A stretch of DNA of 34,845 nt from NCBI GenBank assembly GCA_003248395.1, contig QFNA01000037.1, positions 1 through 34,845 of the forward strand, read 5' to 3'. Below are positions 1 through 7,348 of the stretch, in pieces. Numbering within the stretch: the first letter of the stretch is position 1; the number at the start of each line of letters is the position of its first letter. The stretch comes from Citromicrobium sp. (GTDB lineage: Bacteria; Pseudomonadota; Alphaproteobacteria; Sphingomonadales; Sphingomonadaceae). A model generated the notes under the pieces. That model had not been told where the DNA came from and searched no databases. It saw only the letters and a list, made by a program, of their open reading frames with translations. Both the position numbers and the translations under genes were made by a program.

Positions 1-381
1 GCCGATGGTATCTGCTTCCTGAAACGCGTCGGTCCCGATCAGCGCAGTCGGGACCTGTCCGGTGATGACGACCAGCGGAATCGAATCCATGTAGGCGTCT
101 GCAATGCCGGTGACAGCATTCGTTGCGCCGGGGCCCGATGTGACGAGCACCACGCCGGGCTTGCCCGTTGAACGCGCATATCCTTCGGCAGCATGTGCAG
201 CCCCCGCTTCGTGACGGACAAGGATGTGGCGGATGTCATCATCGGCGAAGAGTTCGTCGTAAATCGGAAGCACCGCGCCGCCGGGATAGCCGAAGACGAA
301 CTCGACTTCTTGCCGCTTGAGGCATTCGATCAATATGGCAGCTCCGCTGCGCTCTTCCGACACGATCTTCTCCGACTTCAT
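1..381 (-). CDS. ilvB: Acetolactate synthase large subunit, N-terminal part (cut by window edge)
   Basis: This is the first 127 codons of the catalytic subunit of acetolactate synthase, which joins pyruvate with pyruvate or 2-oxobutyrate in branched-chain amino-acid synthesis using thiamine diphosphate, FAD and magnesium. The translation begins MKSEKIVSEERSG and runs into the family's first domain: FVFGYPGGAVLPIYDEL at about residues 28-44, then RHEAGAAHAAEGYARSTGKP, in which Glu58 is the expected activator of the thiamine ring. SGPGATNAVTGIADAYMDS and VVITGQVPT follow. The ATG at 381 is the only sensible start. It lacks a clear Shine-Dalgarno sequence because a GC-rich hairpin (391-420) ends 9 bases upstream. 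The rest of the gene lies beyond the left edge. The family call is very secure from the sequence pattern. Confidence 0.96.
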   Translation of the reverse strand, partial: MKSEKIVSEERSGAAILIECLKRQEVEFVFGYPGGAVLPIYDELFADDDIRHILVRHEAGAAHAAEGYARSTGKPGVVLVTSGPGATNAVTGIADAYMDSIPLVVITGQVPTALIGTDAFQEADTIG

Positions 382-390
382 GCATATATC

Positions 391-420
391 GGCCCGGCGC
401 TGGGGTCTTAGCGCCGGGCC
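391..420 (-). promoter_or_regulatory. GC-rich hairpin in the ilvB leader
   Basis: A perfect 11-bp inverted repeat (arms 391-401 and 410-420, loop of 8) lies between the miaA stop and the ilvB ATG. No T-run follows on either strand, so it does not look like a simple terminator. Because it ends 9 bases before the ilvB start codon it would cover the ribosome landing zone. Attenuation or translational control of ilvB is an inference; no leader peptide rich in Leu, Ile or Val is evident. Confidence 0.6.
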
Positions 421-431
421 GACAGAGCACC

Positions 432-460
432 TTCATCCGAGATAAAAGATGCGCAGTCAA
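432..460 (-). promoter_or_regulatory. Possible ilvB promoter overlapping the miaA stop codon
   Basis: On the minus strand a good -35 hexamer TTGACT (455-460) is followed, after 17 bases, by GATGAA (432-437), a poor -10. The miaA stop codon TGA is part of the -35. Transcription would begin near 425, making a leader that consists almost wholly of the 391-420 hairpin. The -35 is seen directly; the -10 match is weak, so confidence is low. Confidence 0.3.
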
Positions 461-1341
461 CCTTGTTTGCGTAATAAAGAAACAAAAATATCCTCTATTG
501 GGATATGTTCGCTCTCTATCCGCGGCCAAGACTCCGGCGGCTGATGCCTGAACCAGGTGTATTGCCGCTTGGCGTAGCGGCGGGTCGCTGTCTGGCCAGC
601 GTCGATTGCTTCAGCGCGCGAAAGATCGCCTTCTAGCCATGCCGCAATCTCGCGAACGCCGATCGCGCGCATGACGGGCAGAGCCGGGTCAAGATTTCTC
701 TGTAAGAGCGCAGCGATCTCTTCCTCTGCTCCGGCATCCATCATTCGAACGAACCTCCGGTCGCAGCGCTCGTTGAGCCAGTCGCGGTCAGGCAGGGTGA
801 CAAGCGGGTGGAGCTGAATCCCGTCGCCTATCCCACCCGTTTTCTGGTCTGCGGGGGCCAGTCCGGCAGCTGCAAGGGGATCCTCGACCTCCAGCGCCGT
901 CCTCGCATCCCGCTGCGAAAGCGATCGAACCGCGTCGCGAACCTCCGGTTCAATCGTCGGGACCGGAGCGATCCCTTCGAGCAGGGTGCGCATGTAGAGA
1001 CCTGTGCCGCCGCACAGGATCGGGACGGCACCATCGGCGTGCAGCGCGGCGATTTCGGTTTTGGCTGCTTCGGCCCAGTCGGCGGCCGAGCAAGCCACGC
1101 TCCCGTCCCACGTTCCGAACAGACGATGCTCCACCCCCTTCATCTCGTCAGTTGTCGGCCGCGCCGAGACAATCGAAAGGTCTGCGTAAACCTGCGCGCT
1201 GTCCGCATTGATCACGACGGCACGTCTGTTTCCATCATTCAATCGCAATGCCAGACGTACAGCCAAATCGCTCTTGCCGCTGGCTGTAGGCCCTGCAATG
1301 AGCGCGACTGGGGCTTCAACAGGAGATTTGGCGTTGCTCAT
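457..1341 (-). CDS. miaA: tRNA dimethylallyltransferase with an apparent internal deletion
   Basis: MiaA transfers a dimethylallyl group to N6 of adenosine 37 in tRNAs that read codons starting with U. The 294-residue product shows the P-loop GPTASGKS (residues 17-24), the INADSAQVYADLSIVSARPT region (45-63), GGTGLYMRTLLEG (about 111-123) and the C-terminal GQTATRRYAKRQYTWFR block. The ATG at 1341 is chosen because it sits just before the P-loop; longer versions run into serB. Oddly, after LAPAD (Asp165) the protein jumps straight to QKTGGIG. MiaA proteins normally have about 22 residues here, including the conserved R-x-x-RALEV and TG motifs. The frame is kept, so the protein is complete but probably damaged, unless this is a sequence error. 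It overlaps the 5' end of serB on the other strand. Confidence 0.93.
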   Translation of the reverse strand: MSNAKSPVEAPVALIAGPTASGKSDLAVRLALRLNDGNRRAVVINADSAQVYADLSIVSARPTTDEMKGVEHRLFGTWDGSVACSAADWAEAAKTEIAALHADGAVPILCGGTGLYMRTLLEGIAPVPTIEPEVRDAVRSLSQRDARTALEVEDPLAAAGLAPADQKTGGIGDGIQLHPLVTLPDRDWLNERCDRRFVRMMDAGAEEEIAALLQRNLDPALPVMRAIGVREIAAWLEGDLSRAEAIDAGQTATRRYAKRQYTWFRHQPPESWPRIESEHIPIEDIFVSLLRKQG

Positions 1342-2218
1342 CGCCCGGCTGATAGCAGACCACGAAGGACTGGAAACACGTCTCGATGCAGCGAGAGAGG
1401 CCTTGGCCAAAGACGGCGTTCAGGTCGCGTCCGCCTCGATGCTCGAATTTTGTGGCGACGTCCTGCAATTGTCGCTGACCGGCGGTCAGCCATTGCGCGT
1501 CGCCGAGACGCTCGGCACGTGTTTCGATCGGCCGGACATGATCGTCGCCGATCACGAAATCGAGATACCCCGCCTGTTCGTTTCCGACATGGATTCGACC
1601 ATAATCGGGCAGGAATGCATCGACGAACTGGCCGATTTCGCCGGGCTAAAAGAGAAGGTCTCGGCAATTACCGAACGCGCAATGCGCGGCGAACTCGATT
1701 TTGCGGAGGCTTTGCGCGAGCGAGTAGCACTGCTGACAGGACTCGGCGAATTTGCCATCGATCGCTGCCTTGCCGAAAGGATCAGGCCCAACCCGGGCGC
1801 GCTGACACTCGTGCAGACCTTGCGGTCGAAAGGGTGCCGCACGGTGCTCGTGACGGGCGGATTTCACCATTTTGCGGACCGAATCGCTTCCGATCTCGGG
1901 TTCGAAAAGGTCGTTGGCAATCGTCTCGCGGTGTCGGGCGGCTTGCTGAGCGGGCAACTGGTCGGCCCGATCAGCGATGCAGCGACCAAACTGGCAACGC
2001 TGGAACAGGAAAGAGACGCACTAGGCGAGGGCGCACGCATCCTCGCAACAGGCGATGGTGCGAACGACATCCCGATGATTGAAGCGGCAGATTACGGCTT
2101 TGCCTATCGCGCCAAACCGAAGGCGCGCGCAGCAGCGAATGGCAGGATCGAATCGGAAGATCTTACGGTGATCCTCGCATTACTTGGCATCCCGCGCGAA
2201 GAGTGGGTTCAGCGCTGA
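1334..2218 (+). CDS. serB: Phosphoserine phosphatase
   Basis: SerB removes the phosphate from O-phosphoserine in the last step of serine synthesis. It is a HAD-superfamily enzyme of 294 residues. An N-terminal regulatory-like segment (about 1-75) is followed by the catalytic motif FVSDMDST (82-89; Asp85 nucleophile, Asp87 acid/base), then ECIDELADFAGL, VLVTGGFHHFADRIA and the metal-binding loop GDGANDIPMIEAADYG. I choose the TTG at 1334 because AGGAG at 1321-1325 is 8 bases upstream and the product then begins MLIARLIAD, as in related proteins. A TTG at 1328 and an ATG at 1298 are alternatives. The start overlaps the 5' end of miaA by 8 bp in a head-to-head arrangement. The stop lies in a small dyad (2215-2231) shared with the converging nitroreductase gene. 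Confidence 0.94.
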   Translation: MLIARLIADHEGLETRLDAAREALAKDGVQVASASMLEFCGDVLQLSLTGGQPLRVAETLGTCFDRPDMIVADHEIEIPRLFVSDMDSTIIGQECIDELADFAGLKEKVSAITERAMRGELDFAEALRERVALLTGLGEFAIDRCLAERIRPNPGALTLVQTLRSKGCRTVLVTGGFHHFADRIASDLGFEKVVGNRLAVSGGLLSGQLVGPISDAATKLATLEQERDALGEGARILATGDGANDIPMIEAADYGFAYRAKPKARAAANGRIESEDLTVILALLGIPREEWVQR

Positions 2219-2231
2219 AACCGCGGTTCAG
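2215..2231. terminator. Small dyad between converging stop codons
   Basis: CTGAAACCGCGGTTCAG is an imperfect palindrome that contains the serB stop codon (2216-2218) and the nitroreductase stop codon (2228-2230). It may help end transcription from both sides. No T-run is present, so the assignment is tentative. Confidence 0.3.
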
Positions 2232-2926
2232 AACCAGCTGCTGATCGTGGCGAGCGATTTCTTGCGCAGAGCGTGCGCCGGAACGGTCGCATCCTCTGCC
2301 GGATGGCCGGCGACGACGATCATCACCGGCTTTTCAGTTTCGGGTCTGCCGCAGATTTCGCGCAGAAAACCCATGGGCGAGGGTGTATGGGTCAGCGTCG
2401 CGAGTCCGGCCTCGTGCAAGGTTGCAATCAACAAGCCGCAGGCAATGCCGACGCTCTCGTTGACGTAATAATTCTGCGCTGTGCCGTCTTCCTCGATCCC
2501 GCCCTTGCGCTGCGCAAAGCAGACGATGAGCCATGGCGCGACTTCGAGAAACGGTTTGTGCGCATCCGTTTCGAGCGGATCGAGCGCGCCAAGCCATTCA
2601 TCGCTCGCTTTCGGCGCCTTGCCGTCGGTGCCGTAGAAACGCCGTTCCTCATCCTCGGCGGCAAGCCGAATCGCCGCTTTGGTCTCGGCAGAAGCGATCG
2701 CGGCGAAATGCCAGGGCTGATGATTTGCGCCGCTGGGGGCCGTCCCGGCAGCCTGTATTGCGTGTTCGATGACCTGGCGATCGACGGGCGCGTCGCTGAA
2801 TTCTCGGCAGCTGCGCCGCGTGGCAAGTTTTGCGCAGGCGTCTTTCGCCTTTTTAACCCGCTCTTGCGCCGAGAATTCGGGATGAGCGGGATATGGGGTC
2901 CGGGTGTGCGGATCAGGCCTGTTCAT
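2228..2926 (-). CDS. Nitroreductase-family flavoprotein resembling iodotyrosine deiodinase
   Basis: This 232-residue protein belongs to the FMN-dependent nitroreductase superfamily. RRSCREFSDAPVD (about 38-50) and GTAPSGANHQPWHF (61-74) form the usual FMN-binding start, and GLATLTHTPSPMGFL plus ICGRPETEKPVMIVVAGHP lie near the end. The C-terminal run GRP-x2-EK-x2-M followed by ATVP resembles animal iodotyrosine deiodinase and its bacterial homologues. A Glu-x3-Tyr pair in EERRFY and a later Lys (AHKPF) could be the substrate-gripping lid residues of that subfamily, although the Lys is a few residues further away than in animal enzymes. It could therefore be a reductive dehalogenase or a broader FMN reductase. 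The ATG at 2926 lies inside the end of bfr (14-bp overlap), so the two are probably co-transcribed and perhaps translationally coupled. No Shine-Dalgarno sequence is evident. Confidence 0.85.
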   Translation of the reverse strand: MNRPDPHTRTPYPAHPEFSAQERVKKAKDACAKLATRRSCREFSDAPVDRQVIEHAIQAAGTAPSGANHQPWHFAAIASAETKAAIRLAAEDEERRFYGTDGKAPKASDEWLGALDPLETDAHKPFLEVAPWLIVCFAQRKGGIEEDGTAQNYYVNESVGIACGLLIATLHEAGLATLTHTPSPMGFLREICGRPETEKPVMIVVAGHPAEDATVPAHALRKKSLATISSWF

Positions 2927-3398
2927 CGGCAGGGGCGCATTGCAGCTGGATGTAGTTCTGCAGACCCATCTTTGCGATCAAATCCTGCTGGGTTTCCAAG
3001 AAATCCTCGTGTTCTTCCTCGTCGTCGAGGATCTCCTTGAGCAGATCGCGGGAGACGTAGTCACGAACCTTTTCGCAATGTTCGATTGCATCGCGAAGGA
3101 AGGGAATCGCTTCCTGCTCGAGCTCAAGGTCGGCGCGGATGACTTCCTCGATCGTTTCGCCGACGCGAACCTGACCGATACGCTGGAAATTGGGGTGACC
3201 GTCGAGCAGCAGGATTCGCTGCGTAATCCGGTCGGCATGCTGCATTTCCTCGATCGATTCCTTGCGCTCGTGCTGGGCGAACTTGGTCATGCCCCAGTGG
3301 TCGAGCAATCGGTAATGGAGCCAGTATTGATTGGTGGCAGTCAACTCGTTGGTGAGTGCCTGGTTGAGATATTCGATGACTTTTGCGTCGCCCTTCAT
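2913..3398 (-). CDS. bfr: Bacterioferritin
   Basis: Bacterioferritin is the 24-subunit haem-containing shell that oxidises and stores iron in the cytoplasm. The 161-residue sequence is complete and typical in length. All expected ferroxidase-centre ligands can be counted: Glu18, Glu51, His54, Glu94, Glu127 and His130. Met52, the axial haem ligand shared between subunits, is also present. The start at 3398 is supported by AGGAG nine bases upstream. An upstream ATG (3404) opens only a two-codon frame. The gene lies between bfd (upstream, 108-bp gap) and the nitroreductase (downstream, overlapping), and an imperfect copy of the iron-box-like sequence (3485-3501) lies in its leader. Confidence 0.97.
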   Translation of the reverse strand: MKGDAKVIEYLNQALTNELTATNQYWLHYRLLDHWGMTKFAQHERKESIEEMQHADRITQRILLLDGHPNFQRIGQVRVGETIEEVIRADLELEQEAIPFLRDAIEHCEKVRDYVSRDLLKEILDDEEEHEDFLETQQDLIAKMGLQNYIQLQCAPADEQA

Positions 3399-3459
3399 GG
3401 CATGAAACTCCTGCTTTGACCTGCAGCATAGGCAGGTCGGCGCAGGCGTGGCCAGTGAA

Positions 3460-3483
3460 AGCGACTCTCAATTTTCAGTCGCT
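3460..3483. repeat. Inverted repeat between bfd and bfr
   Basis: AGCGACT at 3460-3466 is repeated in inverted form at 3477-3483 around a 10-base AT-rich loop. It sits in the 108-bp space between the bfd stop and the bfr start. It could be an intercistronic stem-loop or a protein site. There is no direct evidence for either. Confidence 0.4.
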
Positions 3484-3484
3484 A

Positions 3485-3501
3485 TCGCCAAACATTCGCA
3501 A
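3485..3501 (-). promoter_or_regulatory. Imperfect iron-box-like sequence upstream of bfr
   Basis: Read on the minus strand this is TTGCGAATGTTTGGCGA. It matches 14 of 17 positions of the better palindrome upstream of bfd (3719-3737). It lies 87 bases before the bfr start. Binding by Fur or a related iron regulator is an inference. Confidence 0.35.
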
Positions 3502-3506
3502 GAGAT

Positions 3507-3701
3507 TCAGGCAGCTTTGCCGTGGCGCGCCAGGAGCACGTCGCGTTCTTCCGCAACGATGTCGTCGGCATGGTCTTCACAGGCACCGCATTGGAATGCG
3601 CAACCCATCGAACGATAGGCCGTTTCCGCATCCGGACATCCGCGGCGCGCAGCAGCGCGGATGTCGTTTTCGCGGATGATGTTGCAGCTGCATACGATCA
3701 T
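3507..3701 (-). CDS. bfd: Bacterioferritin-associated ferredoxin (2Fe-2S)
   Basis: Bfd is a small [2Fe-2S] protein that donates electrons to bacterioferritin so that stored ferric iron can be released. The product is 64 residues, normal for the family. The cluster ligands are visible as Cys4 and Cys6 (VCSCN) and Cys38 and Cys41 (QCGAC). I use the ATG at 3701 (MIVCSCN), because the upstream TTG at 3710 would add only three residues and the family normally begins M-x-VC-x-C. It is followed on the same strand by bfr, its physiological partner. A 19-bp palindrome at 3719-3737 lies 17 bases upstream, as expected for an iron-repressed gene. Confidence 0.95.
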   Translation of the reverse strand: MIVCSCNIIRENDIRAAARRGCPDAETAYRSMGCAFQCGACEDHADDIVAEERDVLLARHGKAA

Positions 3702-3718
3702 GCAACGCAACTTATGGT

Positions 3719-3737
3719 ATTGCGAATGATTTGCAAT
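3719..3737. promoter_or_regulatory. Iron-box-like (Fur-type) palindrome upstream of bfd
   Basis: ATTGCGAATGATTTGCAAT is a palindrome of the form ATTGC-n-AAT-n-ATT-n-GCAAT. Only the centre and one symmetric pair of positions fail to match. The central AATGATT and the placement just upstream of bfd, a gene commonly repressed by iron, suggest a Fur-family operator. The palindrome is seen directly; the regulator is inferred. Confidence 0.6.
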
Positions 3738-3760
3738 CCCAAAAATGAGTCAGGTAGAAA

Positions 3761-6007
3761 TCAGCGGTCCATCCAGTCGGGAAAAAAACTGGCGTGCGCG
3801 TCGCGAAGTTTCGCCACTTGGACCCCGAGGAGCGAATCGCCGCCGACAACGCCGATTCGTCTGAAACCGACCGAAGCGGTCTCTGCATTTTCGGTGCCCT
3901 TCGCCAATGCTGCATTGAACGCTTCAGTATCGGGAACGGTGATGACATAGCGGCCCTGATCTTCACCGAACCACCATTGGGCCCTCGTGTAGGCATCGTG
4001 CCATTCGACCTCGGCACCGAGGCCGCTTGCCATCGCCATTTCGGCGAGCGTCAAGGCAAGACCTCCGTCGGACACATCATGCACCGCACTGACCAGTCCA
4101 TCGGCGATCAACTGGAGGACAATCTTGCCGGCGTTCTTCTCTACGGTGAGATCCGTCGGAGGCGTGCGCCCTTCGTCGCGGCCATGAATCTCGCTGAGCC
4201 AAAGTGACTTGCCCAGGTGCGACCGCTCGGGATCGGCGGTTGCCCATGATTCGGCGCGGATGAGATAGATCGATTCGCCCTCTGCCTTGAATGGCATTGT
4301 CATCATACGATCGTAATCGTCGATCAATCCGACGCCGCCGATGGCAGGGGTTGGCAGGATGGCGCTGCCGCCGCCAGTCGCCTTGCTCTCGTTATACAGG
4401 CTGACGTTCCCGCTCACGATCGGGAAATCGAGCACGCGGCAGGCCCGTCCCATTCCCTCTAGAGCGTGAACGAACTGGCTCATGATTTCTGGCCGTTGCG
4501 GATTTGCGAAGTTCAGGCAATTCGTCACGGCGAGGGGACGCGCGCCGACTGCGCAAAGATTGCGATAGGCTTCTGCAATCGCCTGCTTGCCGCCTTCGTA
4601 AGGGTCGGCAAAGACATAACGCGGTGTGCAATCGGTGGTAATCGCCAGTGCTTTCTTCGTGCCGTGCACGCGGACCACCCCTGCATCGCCGCCGGTCTGA
4701 AGCGTATCGGCACCGACCTGGCTATCGTACTGTTCCGAAATCCAGCGTCGGGAAGAAAGATTGGGCGAAGCCAGCAGCTTCAGCAGGTCTTGGCCGACAT
4801 TATCGGTGTCAGGACGGTCGGTCATCGGCGCGACACCCGCCCAGGCAGTGTATTCGTCTCGTGACAGATAGGGCCGATCGTACTCCGGCGCATCTGCGGC
4901 AAGCGGCCCGAGCGGAATATCGCAGACGATCTCTCCGTCGAATTCCAGAACCATGTGGCGGGTGTCGGTCACCTCGCCGATGACTGCGAAATCCAGCTCC
5001 CACTTTTCGAAGATGGCCGCCGCCATCTCTTCCTTGCCGGGCTTCAGCACCATGAGCATCCGCTCCTGGCTTTCGCTCAACATCATTTCATAGGGCGTCA
5101 TGCCTTCCTCGCGGCAGGGGACCTTGTTCATGTCGAGCCTGATGCCCGCTTTGCCGTTGGTCGCCATTTCAACGCTGGAGGAGGTCAGTCCCGCCGCGCC
5201 CATGTCCTGGATTGCCACGATCGCATCGGTCGCCATCAGTTCGAGACAGGCTTCGATGAGTAGCTTCTCGGTAAATGGGTCGCCGACCTGCACAGTTGGG
5301 CGCTTCGCGTCGGCATCTTCCTCGAAGTCGGCGCTGGCCATGGTCGCACCGTGGATACCGTCGCGGCCGGTCTTCGAGCCGACGTAGACGATCGGGTTGC
5401 CGACACCCGTCGCCGCGCTGTAGAAAATCTTGTCGGCATCCGCGACGCCGACGGTCATCGCGTTGACGAGGATATTGCCATCGTATGCCGCGTGGAAATT
5501 CGTCTCGCCGCAGACGGTCGGGACGCCGACGCAATTGCCGTAACCGCCGATGCCCGCGACCACGCCTTGCACCAGGTGTTTCATCTTCGGATGGTCGGGT
5601 CGACCGAAACGAAGCGCGTTGGCGTTCGCCACCGGACGCGCGCCCATCGTGAAGACATCGCGCAGGATGCCGCCGACACCGGTCGCAGCGCCCTGATAGG
5701 GTTCGATGTACGAGGGGTGATTGTGGCTCTCCATCTTGAAGATGGCGGCCTGACCGTCCCCGATATCGATCACGCCCGCATTCTCACCCGGGCCGCAGAT
5801 CACCCACGGAGCCTCGGTCGGCAGTTTCTTCAGGTGAAGGCGAGAGGATTTATAGGAGCAGTGTTCGCTCCACATCACCGAGAATATCCCCAGCTCGACA
5901 AGGTTGGGCTCTCGGCCCAGGGCGTGCAGGACGCGGTCGTATTCCTCTTCGGACAACCCGTGCTGGGCGACGATTTCAGGGGTGATTGCGGACTGGGTAT
6001 CGGTCAT
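3761..6007 (-). CDS. purL: Phosphoribosylformylglycinamidine synthase II
   Basis: PurL makes formylglycinamidine ribonucleotide using ATP and ammonia supplied by PurQ, with PurS as partner, in step four of purine synthesis. The 748-residue product is the small, stand-alone form typical of bacteria with separate purS and purQ. It shows MWSEHCSYKSSR (about 45-56), KMESHNHPSYIEPYQGAATG, DMGAAGLTSSSVEMA, and in the second half FPIVSGNVSLYNES and AVHDVSDGGLALTLAEMA. The ATG at 6007 (MTDTQSA) is preferred; an in-frame alternative 30 bases upstream would only add MQPGPAKCAR. The sequence TAAGTGCGCGCGC lies directly before this ATG with no Shine-Dalgarno sequence, so the mRNA may be leaderless. The gene is monocistronic here, divergent from xseB. 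Confidence 0.96.
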   Translation of the reverse strand: MTDTQSAITPEIVAQHGLSEEEYDRVLHALGREPNLVELGIFSVMWSEHCSYKSSRLHLKKLPTEAPWVICGPGENAGVIDIGDGQAAIFKMESHNHPSYIEPYQGAATGVGGILRDVFTMGARPVANANALRFGRPDHPKMKHLVQGVVAGIGGYGNCVGVPTVCGETNFHAAYDGNILVNAMTVGVADADKIFYSAATGVGNPIVYVGSKTGRDGIHGATMASADFEEDADAKRPTVQVGDPFTEKLLIEACLELMATDAIVAIQDMGAAGLTSSSVEMATNGKAGIRLDMNKVPCREEGMTPYEMMLSESQERMLMVLKPGKEEMAAAIFEKWELDFAVIGEVTDTRHMVLEFDGEIVCDIPLGPLAADAPEYDRPYLSRDEYTAWAGVAPMTDRPDTDNVGQDLLKLLASPNLSSRRWISEQYDSQVGADTLQTGGDAGVVRVHGTKKALAITTDCTPRYVFADPYEGGKQAIAEAYRNLCAVGARPLAVTNCLNFANPQRPEIMSQFVHALEGMGRACRVLDFPIVSGNVSLYNESKATGGGSAILPTPAIGGVGLIDDYDRMMTMPFKAEGESIYLIRAESWATADPERSHLGKSLWLSEIHGRDEGRTPPTDLTVEKNAGKIVLQLIADGLVSAVHDVSDGGLALTLAEMAMASGLGAEVEWHDAYTRAQWWFGEDQGRYVITVPDTEAFNAALAKGTENAETASVGFRRIGVVGGDSLLGVQVAKLRDAHASFFPDWMDR

Positions 6008-6185
6008 GCGCGCGCACTTAGCGGGACCCGGCTGCAACCGCTAGTCCCCGCTTACTGGGCAAAAGTGAGCGATCGGACAAAATGCAGGAAGGGCGACGTC
6101 GCAGAACGCCAGCGCTACCAAGTTTGCATCCTCCCTTGCGGTTTACTTGACCGCCGAGCGATGCACCGTCAATGCTCGCCGCGGT

Positions 6186-6443
6186 ATGACCGATAAGCAG
6201 ACACCGATTTCCGACATGTCCTTCGAAGAGGCCCTGCGCTCCTTGGAGGCGATCGTGCGGCAGCTTGAAGGCGGGGAGGTCCCGCTCGATGAAAGCATTT
6301 CGCTCTATGAAAGGGGCGAAGCGCTACGCAAGGCGTGCCAGGCTCGGCTCGACGCGGCACAGGCGCGGATAGAAAAGATCGTGCAGGACCCAGACGGAAA
6401 ATCAGCCGGGATCGAGCCGTTCGATCCGGACACGCCCGCGTGA
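6186..6443 (+). CDS. xseB: Exodeoxyribonuclease VII small subunit
   Basis: XseB is the small subunit of exonuclease VII, which degrades single-stranded DNA together with XseA. The 85-residue helical protein carries the family pattern: MSFEEALRSLEAIVRQLEGG, then VPLDESISLYERGEALRKAC and LDAAQARIEKI. The ATG at 6186 gives MTDKQTPISD before the core. A later ATG (6216) would start directly at MSFEEAL and cannot be excluded. Its stop codon overlaps the GTG start of ispA (GTGA at 6440-6443), so the two genes are almost certainly translated from one message. Confidence 0.95.
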   Translation: MTDKQTPISDMSFEEALRSLEAIVRQLEGGEVPLDESISLYERGEALRKACQARLDAAQARIEKIVQDPDGKSAGIEPFDPDTPA

Positions 6444-7348
6444 ACTCCACGGCGGAGAAGTCCGACCGGTTGGCTAGCGCGCTTGAACGTGTCCAGACCG
6501 ACATCGACAGTGCATTCGATGCGTTTCTGCCAATCCCGGACGACACACGCGCGCATCTTGTCGAGGCCATGCGTTACGCGGTGATCGGAGGCGGGAAGCG
6601 GGTGCGACCGCTGCTGGTCGCCGCGACTGCGGAGCTTTTCGGCGTCAATCGCGATGCTGCGATCAACGCGGGCTGCGCGGTCGAATCGATCCACGCCTAC
6701 TCACTGATCCATGACGATCTGCCCTGCATGGACGATGATGAATTTCGTCATGGCAAGCCGACCTTGCACAAGGCGTTCGACGAGGCGACGGCGGTGCTGG
6801 CAGGGGATTGCCTGCATGCTCTGGCCTTCGACATCCTCACGCAGCCGGACACCAGCACCGATCCCTTCGTCCGGTCCGAATTGGTCGCGACCCTGGCGAA
6901 GGCGAGCGGCCATGAAGGCATGGCTGGCGGCCAGATCATGGATATCGTCTCCGAGACGCAGCAGTATGACCTGCGCCAGGTTACCAAATTGCAGCAACTA
7001 AAGACAGGTGCCTTGCTCGCCGCGAGCGTCGAAATGGGCGCCGTTCTGGGAAGGGTGCCTCCAGAAGGCCGTGCGCATCTGCGCGCCTATGCTCGCGATA
7101 TCGGGCTTGCGTTCCAGATCGCGGACGACCTGCTCGATGTGGAGGGTGACGAGGAGAAGGCCGGGAAGGCGCTGCGTAAGGATGCGGAGCAGGGCAAGCA
7201 GACATTTGTCACACTGATGGGCGCAGACCAGGCACGCGCGCAGGCCGAAATGCTGGTCGAACAGGCGGGGCATCATCTGTCAGGCTACGGCGCCGACGCG
7301 GAGCTGCTGGTCGATCTGGCCCACTTCATAGTAAAGAGAGATCACTGA
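6440..7348 (+). CDS. ispA: Polyprenyl (farnesyl) diphosphate synthase
   Basis: The enzyme condenses isopentenyl diphosphate with dimethylallyl and geranyl diphosphate to farnesyl diphosphate, the precursor of quinones, carotenoids and the cell-wall lipid carrier. The 302-residue protein has GGGKRVRPLL (about 50-59), the first aspartate-rich motif DDLPCMD (92-98), RHGKPT, AGGQIMDI and the second aspartate-rich motif DDLLD. The GTG at 6440 is chosen because it overlaps the xseB stop and places the product at the usual family length. The stop codon overlaps the coaD ATG in TGATG. The chain length of the product cannot be fixed with certainty by eye; farnesyl is the usual one for this gene position. 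Confidence 0.94.
   Translation: MNSTAEKSDRLASALERVQTDIDSAFDAFLPIPDDTRAHLVEAMRYAVIGGGKRVRPLLVAATAELFGVNRDAAINAGCAVESIHAYSLIHDDLPCMDDDEFRHGKPTLHKAFDEATAVLAGDCLHALAFDILTQPDTSTDPFVRSELVATLAKASGHEGMAGGQIMDIVSETQQYDLRQVTKLQQLKTGALLAASVEMGAVLGRVPPEGRAHLRAYARDIGLAFQIADDLLDVEGDEEKAGKALRKDAEQGKQTFVTLMGADQARAQAEMLVEQAGHHLSGYGADAELLVDLAHFIVKRDH

Noticed and set aside
808..2082. Long plus-strand open frame (424 codons) across miaA and serB
   Set aside because: It is antisense to miaA and out of frame in serB, is rich in Arg and Pro as shadow frames of GC-rich genes are, and shows no family motif.
6147..6172. Facing TTGAC motifs between purL and xseB as a divergent promoter pair
   Set aside because: Neither has an acceptable -10 at 16-18 bases, so no promoter is claimed.
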